Assembly (NCBI GenBank): GCA_022560735.1
Contig: JADFSO010000017.1
Coordinates: forward strand, 1-57,276
Direction: 5' to 3'
Source: Pseudomonadota bacterium
GTDB taxonomy: Bacteria > Pseudomonadota > Gammaproteobacteria > Steroidobacterales > MnTg04
DNA length: 57,276 nucleotides
Part shown: positions 49,626 through 57,276 of the stretch, in pieces
How positions within the stretch are numbered: position 1 is the first letter of the stretch
Layout of the letters: each line of letters opens with the position of its first letter
Made by a program: the position numbers and the translations under genes
The notes under the pieces: generated by a model
The model's input: the letters and a program-made list of their open reading frames with translations, nothing else
The model's database searches: none
What the model was told of the DNA's origin: nothing

Positions 49626-50834
49626 TCAGTTTGCCTCCCATTCCCCCGCAACTCTTTCCACCTCTGCCATCACCCGCAGCAGGTTGCCGCCGAGGATTTT
49701 CCTGATGTCTTCTTCGCTATAGCCTTTGGCGACCAGCGCTGCGGTCAGTGCCGGTAATTTGCCCTGGTGTTCCATGCCGATGGGCAGGCTGGGTACGCCG
49801 TCGAAATCTGAGCCAAGACCGACATGGTCGGGTCCGACCAGCTTGACGACATGATCGATATGATCGACCAGCACGGACAGCGGCGGGCGTTCGAGCGGGC
49901 CCATGGTTTTTCGATAAAACTCCCACTGCGGCCCCATCAGGCCGACCGGGTCGTCGAGGTATTCGGTGGCGAGCGTGGCGAACTCGGGTTTGGCCGCAAA
50001 CATCGCCTGGTAGGCGGCATCGTGATATTCCTGATCGATAAACATCGGGAAAAAATTGATCTGGATGACGCCGCCGTTTTTTGCCAGCGCAATAATCATT
50101 TCATCGCTCATGTTGCGGGCGTGGCTGTTCAATGCGCGCACAGACGAGTGCGATGCGATCACCGGCGCCCTGGTGGTTTTCATAACGTCCGAGAACGTCG
50201 TGTCGGCGACATGGCTGATATCGATCATCATGCCGATGCGGTTCATTTCTTCGACCACTGATACGCCGAAGTCGGTCAGCCCGCCCCACCGGACGACATC
50301 GCCGGAGGAGTCGGCCCAGTCGGTGTTGTTCGACCAGGTCAAGGTCATGTAACGCACGCCGAGGCGATAAAAGTTACGCAACAGTTCCAGCCGGTTTTCG
50401 ATGCTGTGCCCGCCTTCGATGCCCATCAGCGCAGCAACCTTGCCGGACTCGGCAATGCGTTTGATATCGGCGACGGTGCGCGCCATTTCGATGCGCTTCG
50501 GCGATTTGCCGATCTCGCGATAAAAATCATCGATCAGTTCGAGGGTTTTTCGCGCGTAGCCGTATTTTTCGTAGGCGGGCGGCACCCAGACCGAGAAAAA
50601 CTGGGCATCGACGCCGCCTTGCTCGAGTTTGCCCAGCGTGGTCTGCGCCAGCGGCGGTTCGTCGGTCAATGCACTGCCATCCAGATCGGCCCGGTACAGG
50701 AAGTCGGAATGGGTATCGATCACCAGCGCCTCTTCATGAATTCTCTTGGCATCGCTATCGGCCACGGCTGTGTTTAGCGCCAGCATCAATAGCCAGGCTG
50801 AATAAAAACTTTTTCTGGCCAGGAACTTGCTCAT
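49626..50834 (-). CDS. Membrane dipeptidase (peptidase M19, renal dipeptidase family)
   Basis: A 402-aa exported zinc dipeptidase. A signal peptide (about residues 1-25, ending LALNTAVADSD) precedes the M19 domain. Metal-binding segments are VIDTHSDFLY (HxD), GIEGGHSI, MIDISHVADTTF, VIASHSSVRALNSHARN and the C-terminal GLGSDFDGVPSLP. It cleaves dipeptides, including some with D-residues, in the periplasm. The ATG at 50834 overlaps the stop of the DUF885 gene by one base (TGATG), so they form an operon; an in-frame TTG at 50837 is not preferred. Confidence 0.92.
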   Translation of the reverse strand: MSKFLARKSFYSAWLLMLALNTAVADSDAKRIHEEALVIDTHSDFLYRADLDGSALTDEPPLAQTTLGKLEQGGVDAQFFSVWVPPAYEKYGYARKTLELIDDFYREIGKSPKRIEMARTVADIKRIAESGKVAALMGIEGGHSIENRLELLRNFYRLGVRYMTLTWSNNTDWADSSGDVVRWGGLTDFGVSVVEEMNRIGMMIDISHVADTTFSDVMKTTRAPVIASHSSVRALNSHARNMSDEMIIALAKNGGVIQINFFPMFIDQEYHDAAYQAMFAAKPEFATLATEYLDDPVGLMGPQWEFYRKTMGPLERPPLSVLVDHIDHVVKLVGPDHVGLGSDFDGVPSLPIGMEHQGKLPALTAALVAKGYSEEDIRKILGGNLLRVMAEVERVAGEWEAN

Positions 50835-52609
50835 CAATGGCTTCCCTTGTCGGCAATGTATCGGTCGATGACGTTTTCCAGCATGCTCAACGGCAACGCG
50901 CCGTTACCCAGCAACACGTCGTGAAATTCCCGCAGATCGAAGTCGTCGCCGAGCGCTGCTTCGGCGTTGCGGCGCAACTCCCAGATCTTCAGTTCCCCGA
51001 GCTTGTAAGACAGGGCCTGGCCGGGCCAGGAGATATAGCGGTCCACTTCGGACCTGACGTTACCGCGTGACAGCGAGGTGTTGCCGGCGAGATAGGCCAT
51101 CGCCTGATCGCGGCTCCAGCCCTGTGAATGGATGCCGGTATCGATCACCAGCCGGCACGCGCGCCACATTTCGTAACTCAGGCGACCGAAGTTCTCATAC
51201 GGGCTGCGGTATACGCCCATCTCGATGCCGAGTTTTTCGGAATACAGGCCCCAGCCTTCGCCAAAGGCGCTGATGTACAGATTGCGCCGAAAATCGGGCA
51301 TGTTTTCCAGTTCCTGCGACAGCGCCCCCTGGTGATGATGGCCCGGGACCGCTTCGTGCAGGGTCAGCGCGGTCAACTCGTAAAGCGGTCGTTGATCCAG
51401 CGCGTAAGTGTTGACCCAGTAGGCGCCGCCGACGGTACCGCCGATCGGTGGGCCGACATAGGCCGCGGTCGTGTAATTCGGCGCCACTTCGTCAGGCACG
51501 GGCACGACCCCGTAGGACAGGCGCGGCAGCTTGCCAAAAAAACCGGGCATCAGGTAATCGATGCGCTTGGCCGTATAGGCCGCTTCCTTGAGCAACTCTT
51601 CTGCACTGTTCGCATAAAACTGCGGGTCGGTGCGCAGGAATTCGGTAAAGGCCGCGAAGTCGCCGTCAAATTTGAGCCCGGCAATCAGCGCATCCATTTC
51701 GGCACGAATGCGGGCGACCTCGGCAAGACCGATGTTGTGAATCTCTGTCGAGCTTTGGTCGGTGACGGTGGCGTATGACACAATCTGATGGGCGTAATAG
51801 GCTTTGCCGTCGGGGAGTTGCTCGGCGCCGAGCGTGGCGGTTGCGGCGGCCAGGTATTCGTCCTTGAAAAAGGCGGCGAGATCGGCGAATGCTGTGATCG
51901 CGCTGTCTTTGACTGCCTTGCGGCCCGCCAGCAGCAGGCGCGCCTGGTCAGCTTCGGGAATGCCATCGCCCATGTCGGCGAAAGGATCGTGGAAGCTGCT
52001 TGCTTCCGGGTTGTCGTAAACCTGGGCCTCGATCGTCGGCAGGATGCCATCCATGACGATCCTCGGCAGCGTGAAACCGGTGCGCATGCCAGCGCGCATG
52101 TTGTCGATGTTTTCGGAGAAATAACGCGGGATGTCGTTCAGCCGGGCGATATAGTCTTCGTAATCGTCCACCGTCGCCATCGGCAGACCATTGGTCATGC
52201 TCAGCACCGCCATGTAGAAGCCGTAGAAAGTATTGAATGGAATGCGCGCGAGATTCAGCTCGTAGGCATGGATCGAATCCCGCAACACCCACTGCAGGAG
52301 TTCGTGGTTGATGCGCTGGTCCGCGCCGAGCGCCTCGGCGTCGATGGCCTGGAGCCTGTGCAGAAATTCCCGCTCCGCGGCCAGGCGGCGTTCGCGGTCG
52401 GCCACGGTCACCCGGGGCAGCAGGTGGTTGTAGTCGGATACCCCGGCCTGGGTCGCCATCAGTGGGTTCTCGCGCAAGCTATAGTCCCAATGTTCGTCGA
52501 TAATGGCGTGCAGTTGGGATTCCGCGGTCTTCGCCGGGTTCGTTGCCGGTGCGGGCGTGCACGCGGCAAGCGCAACGATCGAAATAACGGCGATGCCTGA
52601 AAAGCGCAT
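50834..52609 (-). CDS. DUF885 lipoprotein (putative metallopeptidase)
   Basis: A 591-aa DUF885-family lipoprotein. The signal ends with the lipobox VALAACTP. The predicted zinc site is LTLHEAVPGHHHQGALSQE (HExxxGH-type), followed by FGEGWGLYSEKLG. The usual family end WPGQALSYKLGELKIWELRR is present. Function is unproven but is widely regarded as a metal-dependent peptidase. It is translationally coupled to the M19 dipeptidase, supporting a role in peptide breakdown. AGGAACC lies before the ATG. A related DUF885 gene lies 450 bp away on the other strand. Confidence 0.9.
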   Translation of the reverse strand: MRFSGIAVISIVALAACTPAPATNPAKTAESQLHAIIDEHWDYSLRENPLMATQAGVSDYNHLLPRVTVADRERRLAAEREFLHRLQAIDAEALGADQRINHELLQWVLRDSIHAYELNLARIPFNTFYGFYMAVLSMTNGLPMATVDDYEDYIARLNDIPRYFSENIDNMRAGMRTGFTLPRIVMDGILPTIEAQVYDNPEASSFHDPFADMGDGIPEADQARLLLAGRKAVKDSAITAFADLAAFFKDEYLAAATATLGAEQLPDGKAYYAHQIVSYATVTDQSSTEIHNIGLAEVARIRAEMDALIAGLKFDGDFAAFTEFLRTDPQFYANSAEELLKEAAYTAKRIDYLMPGFFGKLPRLSYGVVPVPDEVAPNYTTAAYVGPPIGGTVGGAYWVNTYALDQRPLYELTALTLHEAVPGHHHQGALSQELENMPDFRRNLYISAFGEGWGLYSEKLGIEMGVYRSPYENFGRLSYEMWRACRLVIDTGIHSQGWSRDQAMAYLAGNTSLSRGNVRSEVDRYISWPGQALSYKLGELKIWELRRNAEAALGDDFDLREFHDVLLGNGALPLSMLENVIDRYIADKGSH

Positions 52610-53059
52610 GGGTGGTTCCTTATATAATGAGGTCGGCGTCGTGTAATGCAGTCGGTCTGCATATCTTGTTGGCCAAAGCTTCCGTAACTTAACACCGGTA
52701 ATGGCGATAGAAAATAAAAAACTGCCTCAAAATAGTCACTTTCCTGATGATTGCGTGGGCGATGCCCGGGCTCGCAAGGGCCGATCGCAATCATGGATGA
52801 GGTGTTGGCTGAATTAGAGAAATGAATAAAACAGGGTGGCTCGGCGATCTTGGCTAACGTAGGAGGGTCTTCAGGCCCGATGCGAACGCCAGTCGCGGCT
52901 GAAGCCGCTCCTACCGGTTTGTCCTGTCTTTTTCGGACCTGCATGTATTCATCAGGGAAGCCGATTGACCTTTTTTTACGGTCGATTCGTCTCATTGGGC
53001 TGGCAGGAAGGTGAGCGCATGCGTAGACTTTCGAGTCCTTTCAGCAGGGGGTGTCGGGG
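52610..53059. other. Intergenic region between two divergent DUF885 genes
   Basis: A 450-bp gap without a convincing gene. It contains the REP-like inverted pair at 52859-52914 and probably the two promoters. AGGGGGTG lies just upstream of the ATG at 53060 and probably serves as its ribosome binding site. Confidence 0.5.
52859..52914. repeat. REP-like inverted repeat pair (GTAGGAG...CTCCTAC)
   Basis: The outer arms GTAGGAG (52859-52865) and CTCCTAC (52908-52914) are perfect inverted repeats. Each arm continues into a GC-rich imperfect hairpin (GGTCTTCAGGCC on the left, GCGGCTGAAGCCGC on the right). The right half matches the GTAGGAGCGGCTTCAGCCGCG type of REP common in gammaproteobacteria; the left half has diverged. 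Such pairs are usually mobilised by REP-associated transposases; none is seen here. Confidence 0.75.
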
Positions 53060-54877
53060 ATGAAAAAGTTTTTCAAGTGGTTGGGGATATCTTTTGGCGT
53101 CATCGTTTTGCTGGTCATCGGTCTGGTGGTCAATGTCACCTGGTTCAAACCGTTCAGCATCAATATCTTCTTCGAGACGGCATTTCTCAAATACGCATTG
53201 GAAAGCCCGGAAATGCTCAGCAGCATACGACTGCTGGAGCAGATAGGCCTGAATTTTCACAACGACGATCTCGCGGACATCTCTCCCGCGCATACCGAGA
53301 AACTCAATCGATGGATGGTCGAGGACCGTGAGATGTTGCATCGCTATGATCGCAGCAAGCTCGAAGGGCAAACGGCCATATCCTATGACGTAATGGATTG
53401 GCTCATGACCAACCAGGCCGAAGGTGTCGAATTTACCTGGCATGGCTATCCCGTCAACCAGTTATTTGGCGTACAAAACGGCCTGCCCAATTTCATGGCG
53501 ACGATTCATCACGTGGGTAACGAGCGCGATGCCAGGCATTACATTACCCGCCTGTCCAAATTCGATACCAAGTTCGATCAGTTGCTCGAAGACCTGAATC
53601 TGCGGGAGGAAAAGGGCATCATCCCGCCGACCTTTGTCGTCGAAAAAGTGATCGTGGAGATGACTGACTTCCGTGCTACGCCCGCCAAAGAGAATATCCT
53701 GTACACATCCTTTGCTGAGAAGCTGGACAAGATCGAGGATCTCGATGGGGCAACCCGCGATGAACTGCTGGCCAGGTCGGAATCCGAGATCGATGGCACC
53801 GTGTACCCGGCCTATGACGGCCTGATCAGCTACTTTGAGAAACTGAGGGCGAAGGCGACCACCAATCATGGCGCCTGGAAGCTGCCGAATGGGGATGCCT
53901 TTTACGATTACCAGCTTCGCTCAAACACATCTTCCAATATGACCGCCGACGAAATTCATGAACTGGGGTTGGCCGAGGTCGCGCGCATCCAGGGCCAGAT
54001 GGATGAAATTTTGACGGCGGAAGGATACGGCGATGGGACTGTCGCGGAACGGATGGCGCTGCTCAACAAGGAAGAACGCTTTCTTTATCCGAATGACGAT
54101 CAGGGTCGCGAGCAAATCCTCAAGGATTTCCAGGAAATTATTGACGAGATTTCGGCGAAAATGCCCGAGTATTTCGTGACGCTGCCAGAATCCAAGGTCC
54201 AGGTTAAGCGGATTCCCGAGTTCAGCCAGGCCAATTCGGCCAGGGCTTACTACCAGGGGCCATCGATGGATGGGTCGCGTCCGGGCGTGTTTTACGCCAA
54301 CCTCCGCAACCTCGAAGAACACCCTAAGTATGGCATGCGCACCCTGGCCTATCACGAAGCGGTGCCGGGCCATCATTTGCAGACCGCCTTGCAGACCGAA
54401 ATGACCGGTGTGCCTCAGTTCAGGAAAATGATGGGCTTCACGGCGTTTTCCGAAGGCTGGGCATTATATTCGGAGCGCCTGGCCTGGGAAGCGGGCTTTG
54501 AAGATGATCCCTACGACAATCTCGGTCGTTTGCAGGCGGAGCTGTTTCGTGGCGTGCGCCTGGTCGTCGATACCGGGATTCATCGCAAACGCTGGTCGCG
54601 CGAGAAGGCGATCGATTACATGTATGGCAACACCGGTATGGCAAAACACGAAGTGGTTTCGGAAATCGAGCGCTATTTTGTGATTCCGGGTCAGGCGACT
54701 GCTTACAAGGTCGGTATGCTGAAAATTCTTGAGCTGCGGGAAAGAGCAAAAACCGCTCTCGGTGACGGATTCGATATCAGGGAATTCCACGATGTCGTGC
54801 TGCGCAACGGCGATATCCCGCTGACGATCCTGGAGCAGCAGGTGGATCGGTATATTGCCGGGCATCAGGCGGGTTGA
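53060..54877 (+). CDS. DUF885 protein with N-terminal membrane anchor
   Basis: A 605-aa second DUF885-family protein. Here the N-terminus is an uncleaved-looking membrane anchor (WLGISFGVIVLLVIGLVVNV) rather than a lipobox. The metal site is LAYHEAVPGHHLQTALQTE with FSEGWALYSERLAWEAG; the end reads VIPGQATAYKVGMLKILELR. The start at 53060 has AGGGGGTG upstream; a GTG at 53051 would add three residues. It is divergent from the lipoprotein paralogue at 50834-52609, so the two enzymes probably act in the envelope with different anchoring. Likely a peptidase (family inference). Confidence 0.9.
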   Translation: MKKFFKWLGISFGVIVLLVIGLVVNVTWFKPFSINIFFETAFLKYALESPEMLSSIRLLEQIGLNFHNDDLADISPAHTEKLNRWMVEDREMLHRYDRSKLEGQTAISYDVMDWLMTNQAEGVEFTWHGYPVNQLFGVQNGLPNFMATIHHVGNERDARHYITRLSKFDTKFDQLLEDLNLREEKGIIPPTFVVEKVIVEMTDFRATPAKENILYTSFAEKLDKIEDLDGATRDELLARSESEIDGTVYPAYDGLISYFEKLRAKATTNHGAWKLPNGDAFYDYQLRSNTSSNMTADEIHELGLAEVARIQGQMDEILTAEGYGDGTVAERMALLNKEERFLYPNDDQGREQILKDFQEIIDEISAKMPEYFVTLPESKVQVKRIPEFSQANSARAYYQGPSMDGSRPGVFYANLRNLEEHPKYGMRTLAYHEAVPGHHLQTALQTEMTGVPQFRKMMGFTAFSEGWALYSERLAWEAGFEDDPYDNLGRLQAELFRGVRLVVDTGIHRKRWSREKAIDYMYGNTGMAKHEVVSEIERYFVIPGQATAYKVGMLKILELRERAKTALGDGFDIREFHDVVLRNGDIPLTILEQQVDRYIAGHQAG

Positions 54878-54881
54878 GGGT

Positions 54882-55523
54882 TTAGCGAGAACTCCTGGCC
54901 GCTGTCGCGAGATAGTTACTGACTTCTTCTTCGATCCGCGCGGTTTCGTGCTCCATCGCAATCAGGTGCCGGTCGCTCATCTGGCCGGCCTGGCGCACGC
55001 TCGCGTCAGCGCCGTTTTGCTCGCGATGTGCGGCTGTATGCTTTTTGAGTTCGCGCCGATTCCCGCGCAGCCGGTTCTCCAGCGTATCCAGCATGCCCTT
55101 GACGCGCTCGAAATCCACGTCGGTGGCGCGGTTGTTGGTCCGGAACCTGTCCATCGTGCGTGAATCGACCGCAGACTGCCTTGAGTGGATACCGGTATCG
55201 GGGAGCCTGGACTGACGGTTGCTTGTGGATCTGCTGGTTCGGCCAACCGTGTTACCCAACAGGCGATTCGTACTCAGCCCACCGGAAAATTGCATGCCTT
55301 TGGAGCGTACCGCTTTTAGCATTTGCTTGCGCATCGTGTCGATTTGATCCTGTACCGCCGAATTGCGCTCGATCAGCCGCTCGGTGAATTCCCGGTCGGC
55401 CTTGCCGCGGTCCTCGGGCGAAGCAGCGGCCGCGATGTTTGGCGATAACGAGGCCAGGATCACGATCAACAGCGAAATGATGATCCTGCGCAGATTGTGT
55501 CTGGATGGCATTTTTCTTTTCAT
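54882..55523 (-). CDS. Exported hypothetical protein, coiled-coil-like
   Basis: A 213-aa protein I do not recognise. It has a signal peptide (about residues 1-34, IIISLLIVILASLSPNIAAA). The mature part is highly charged and polar: a helical N-terminal part (FTERLIERNSAVQDQIDTMR), a Ser/Arg-rich middle with SNRLLGN-like and RQSRLPDTGIHSRQSAVDSR stretches, and a helical C-terminus rich in Glu and Arg. A periplasmic coiled-coil or scaffold is plausible. GGAGGA lies upstream of the ATG at a good distance. It ends 4 bp from the DUF885 stop, convergent. Confidence 0.75.
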   Translation of the reverse strand: MKRKMPSRHNLRRIIISLLIVILASLSPNIAAAASPEDRGKADREFTERLIERNSAVQDQIDTMRKQMLKAVRSKGMQFSGGLSTNRLLGNTVGRTSRSTSNRQSRLPDTGIHSRQSAVDSRTMDRFRTNNRATDVDFERVKGMLDTLENRLRGNRRELKKHTAAHREQNGADASVRQAGQMSDRHLIAMEHETARIEEEVSNYLATAARSSR

Positions 55524-55682
55524 GGCGCCGATCCTCCGGCTGGCTATACACAGTAGACAATAACAAAATTGCCTCGTTCAGCAAAAAAATCCACTTTTCG
55601 CATCCAAAACCGTTGTGGCAGGTATCTGTATGTCAGGAGCCGCTTTCAGGCATTGTTTTGATTCGATAGCAGGAGACAAAGT

Positions 55683-56036
55683 ATGGGGAGAGAATGGGTA
55701 CCAATTATCATGTTTATTTCGATCGCGGTAATCGCGGGGCTGTTCATGTATTTCCGTTACCGGGTAAAGCAGGATGTACAGACTACCGTGCAGACGGCGC
55801 TGGACAAAGGGCAAGAGCTATCGCCGGAGATGCTCGAAAAGTTGGGCGAATCGTTGCGCTCGCCGAGATCGGATCTGCGCCGCGGCATTCTGGCGATGAG
55901 CCTTGGGGTTGCCTTGGTTGCGTTCGGTTTTTTGCTCGGTGAAGAAGATGCGCAGGGGCCGCTGATGGCGATTGCGGCTTTCCCATTCATAATCGGCGTT
56001 GCATACTTGGGTCTGCACAAATTCGGTAAGCAATGA
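55683..56036 (+). CDS. DUF6249-like membrane protein
   Basis: A 117-aa membrane protein with an N-terminal helix (about residues 6-23), a polar cytoplasmic or periplasmic segment (TTVQTALDKGQELSPEMLEK) and two C-terminal helices (about 69-85 and 92-110). It resembles DUF6249-type proteins, often encoded beside ECF sigma factors. It lies 43 bp before the sigma factor gene in the same direction, so they are likely cotranscribed. The role is unknown; a membrane-associated partner of the sigma system is possible. Confidence 0.8.
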   Translation: MGREWVPIIMFISIAVIAGLFMYFRYRVKQDVQTTVQTALDKGQELSPEMLEKLGESLRSPRSDLRRGILAMSLGVALVAFGFLLGEEDAQGPLMAIAAFPFIIGVAYLGLHKFGKQ

Positions 56037-56079
56037 GAAAGCAAGGTCATAGAAAAGATCAGCACAGCCCGGGTGATGC

Positions 56080-56634
56080 GTGTCTCAAGCTGACGAGTTA
56101 CTCGTCGCCCGGGTGGTTACGCTTCGCGATCAGCAAGCGTTTACCATGTTGGTTGAGCGCTACCAGTCAATGGTACGCAATTACCTGCGACAACTGACCC
56201 GCGATCCGTCGCTGGCAGACGACCTGGCCCAGGAAACATTTATCCGGGCCTGGGACAAGATGGATATGATATCGAGCGGTAACCGATTTTCTGCCTGGTT
56301 GATGAAGATTGCGCACAACATGTTTTTGCAGTCTTACCGGAGAGCAAAGCGCTATGGCCGCCTGATGGAAGAATTGGAGCAAGATACCGACGTGATGACG
56401 CCCGTTGAAAACAGTCCAATTTCAGGAGAGGGTTCTCTGGATATGCCAAAATATCTTTCAATACTCAGTGCAGAAGAGCGTTCCGTGATGTTATTGTATT
56501 TTGTCAACGATCTGACCCACAGCGAGATTTCGGAAGTCAGTGGATTACCGCTGGGTACGGTCAAATCGCATATACACCGCGGCAAATTTAAAATTCGTGA
56601 GCACTTCGAGTTAAAAGACGCAGACATGGTCTGA
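56080..56634 (+). CDS. ECF-type RNA polymerase sigma factor
   Basis: A 184-aa sigma-70 family ECF factor. Region 2 includes FTMLVERYQSMVRNYLRQL and DDLAQETFIRAWDKMD; region 4 includes LSAEERSVMLLYFVNDLTHS and the helix-turn-helix EVSGLPLGTVKSHIHRGKFK. It starts at a GTG (56080). The small membrane protein at 56641 may act as its anti-sigma factor, which fits a common ECF arrangement but has no sequence proof. The regulon is unknown. Confidence 0.92.
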   Translation: MSQADELLVARVVTLRDQQAFTMLVERYQSMVRNYLRQLTRDPSLADDLAQETFIRAWDKMDMISSGNRFSAWLMKIAHNMFLQSYRRAKRYGRLMEELEQDTDVMTPVENSPISGEGSLDMPKYLSILSAEERSVMLLYFVNDLTHSEISEVSGLPLGTVKSHIHRGKFKIREHFELKDADMV

Positions 56635-56640
56635 CAGGCA

Positions 56641-57057
56641 GTGACGAACCACAGCAAAAAAGATTCTTCGAATGAGCTGAGCGATGCCCAGGTCAGTGCG
56701 ATGTTCAAAAACGATATCGCGATGATTACCGACGATGGCTTTGTCGACGCTGTCGTGGAGCGTGTCGGGCGTCGCATCCGCAACCGCAAAATCGTGCTCG
56801 GCTTGTCTGCGTTCGCCGGTGGCTTGATCGGGTTTGTGCCATTGAAGCAACTCGGCACGGAAATCGCGAAACGCATCGAGACTTTTACCGTCGATTGGCA
56901 AAGCGTGGCGACCTTTTCGTTCGACTGGTCGAGTCTGAATTCACTCAGCTTTGACTGGCAAAGCGTGGCCGGCTGGCCGGTTCAGATTCAGTGGCTGATC
57001 GTCGGTATTGCTGTCGCAGTGTTGACGCCATTCATGGTCAGATTGCTCGACGGTTGA
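56641..57057 (+). CDS. Small membrane protein, possible anti-sigma factor
   Basis: A 138-aa protein starting at a GTG (56641), 6 bp after the sigma factor stop. It has two hydrophobic segments (about residues 52-67, VLGLSAFAGGLIGFVPL, and 117-133, LIVGIAVAVLTPFMV). Between them it repeats an FDWQSVA-type motif (VDWQSVATFSFDW, SFDWQSVAGW). The cytoplasmic N-terminus could bind the sigma factor; no zinc anti-sigma motif is visible, so the call rests on position and topology. Confidence 0.65.
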   Translation: MTNHSKKDSSNELSDAQVSAMFKNDIAMITDDGFVDAVVERVGRRIRNRKIVLGLSAFAGGLIGFVPLKQLGTEIAKRIETFTVDWQSVATFSFDWSSLNSLSFDWQSVAGWPVQIQWLIVGIAVAVLTPFMVRLLDG

Positions 57058-57065
57058 CAAAAAAC

Positions 57066-57276
57066 TCAGCCTTCCAGCGCGGCCTTGATTGCCGCAACCG
57101 TACGATCGATATCTTCGACAGTCGTGCGGAAGTTGCTCAGGGAAATCCTCATCACGCGCATGCCGTTCCACGTAGTCGGGCCAAACCAGGCCTCGCCGCT
57201 TTGGTTAATGCGATTGATGACTTCATCGGTCCGCTTATCGTGATCGCCATCCGCGGCGAGAAAGCGCACCAGGCCC
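57066..57276 (-). CDS. Partial PLP-dependent decarboxylase/aminotransferase-family protein (C-terminus)
   Basis: Only the last 69 complete codons are visible, the rest lying beyond the right edge. The end GEAWFGPTTWNGMRVMRISL followed by SNFRTTVEDIDRTVAAIKA is characteristic of the C-terminal small domain of aromatic-amino-acid/glutamate decarboxylase-type PLP enzymes. The PLP lysine is not in the window, so substrate and activity cannot be told. It converges on the sigma operon; 8 bp separate the stops. Confidence 0.75.
   Translation of the reverse strand, partial: GLVRFLAADGDHDKRTDEVINRINQSGEAWFGPTTWNGMRVMRISLSNFRTTVEDIDRTVAAIKAALEG

Noticed and set aside
1..57276. CRISPR arrays, tRNA/rRNA genes, insertion sequences
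   Set aside because: No spaced direct repeats, cloverleaf-like segments, rRNA-like sequence or transposase motifs were noticed in reading the window.

Overview
This is a gene-dense window of moderately high GC from a proteobacterium, most likely a marine or sediment gammaproteobacterium. The evidence for that is a TonB-dependent receptor, Tat- and lipoprotein-type export signals, two DUF885 peptidase-like proteins, an OPT transporter, and a REP-like inverted pair of the GTAGGAG...CTCCTAC type. No rRNA, tRNA, CRISPR array or transposase was seen. Taxonomy is inferred from gene style only.

Left part (1-10.8 kb). A truncated methyltransferase-like gene runs off the left edge, preceded by three copies of a TGGGA-N4-TCCCA palindrome. 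Next come a divergent XRE-cupin regulator and an eight-gene plus-strand operon for the complete N-methylglutamate pathway of methylamine use (mgsABC, gmaS, mgdABCD). A 20-bp inverted repeat lies between the regulator and the operon.

Centre-left (10.8-29.6 kb). A second C1 system faces the first. A seven-gene minus-strand operon encodes a methyl-tetrahydrofolate:corrinoid methyltransferase, an LVIVD-repeat protein, a 2-hydroxyacid dehydrogenase, a cytochrome b561, MetF, a DUF1638 protein and a RACo-type corrinoid activator. Divergent from it are a corrinoid protein and a uroporphyrinogen-decarboxylase-family methyltransferase. Together these resemble the MtoABCD O-demethylation systems of anaerobes. 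Flanking catabolic genes (GMC oxidoreductase, SDR, LacI regulator, MetE-like enzyme, HpcH/HpaI aldolase, fuconolactonase-like amidohydrolase, bicupin, histidinol-dehydrogenase homologue) suggest that a methylated sugar-like or polyol-like compound is demethylated and its backbone oxidised. Both C1 modules would feed tetrahydrofolate.

Centre-right (29.6-46 kb). A TonB-dependent receptor, two tandem TPR-sulfotransferases around an unknown 164-aa protein, a pentaheme cytochrome fused to Sel1 repeats, and a sulfite-oxidase-family molybdoenzyme form a visibly AT-richer block. After it come several SnoaL/NTF2-like proteins, a sodium:solute symporter and small lipoproteins. A C-terminal SnoaL remnant directly after the TonB gene suggests the block was assembled by recombination.

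A short element (consensus TTGCATTCGCAGTA) recurs upstream of transcription units from 18 to 45 kb, always in the same orientation as the gene it precedes. It ties the corrinoid system, the sugar-like catabolic genes, the TonB receptor and the SnoaL genes into one candidate regulon, possibly controlled by the LacI-family protein at 23.1 kb.

Right part (46-57 kb). More ordinary genes: OPT oligopeptide transporter, thioredoxin-like protein, pirin, membrane dipeptidase, two DUF885 proteins, a DUF6249 protein with an ECF sigma factor and a small membrane protein, and the C-terminus of a PLP-dependent enzyme running off the right edge.
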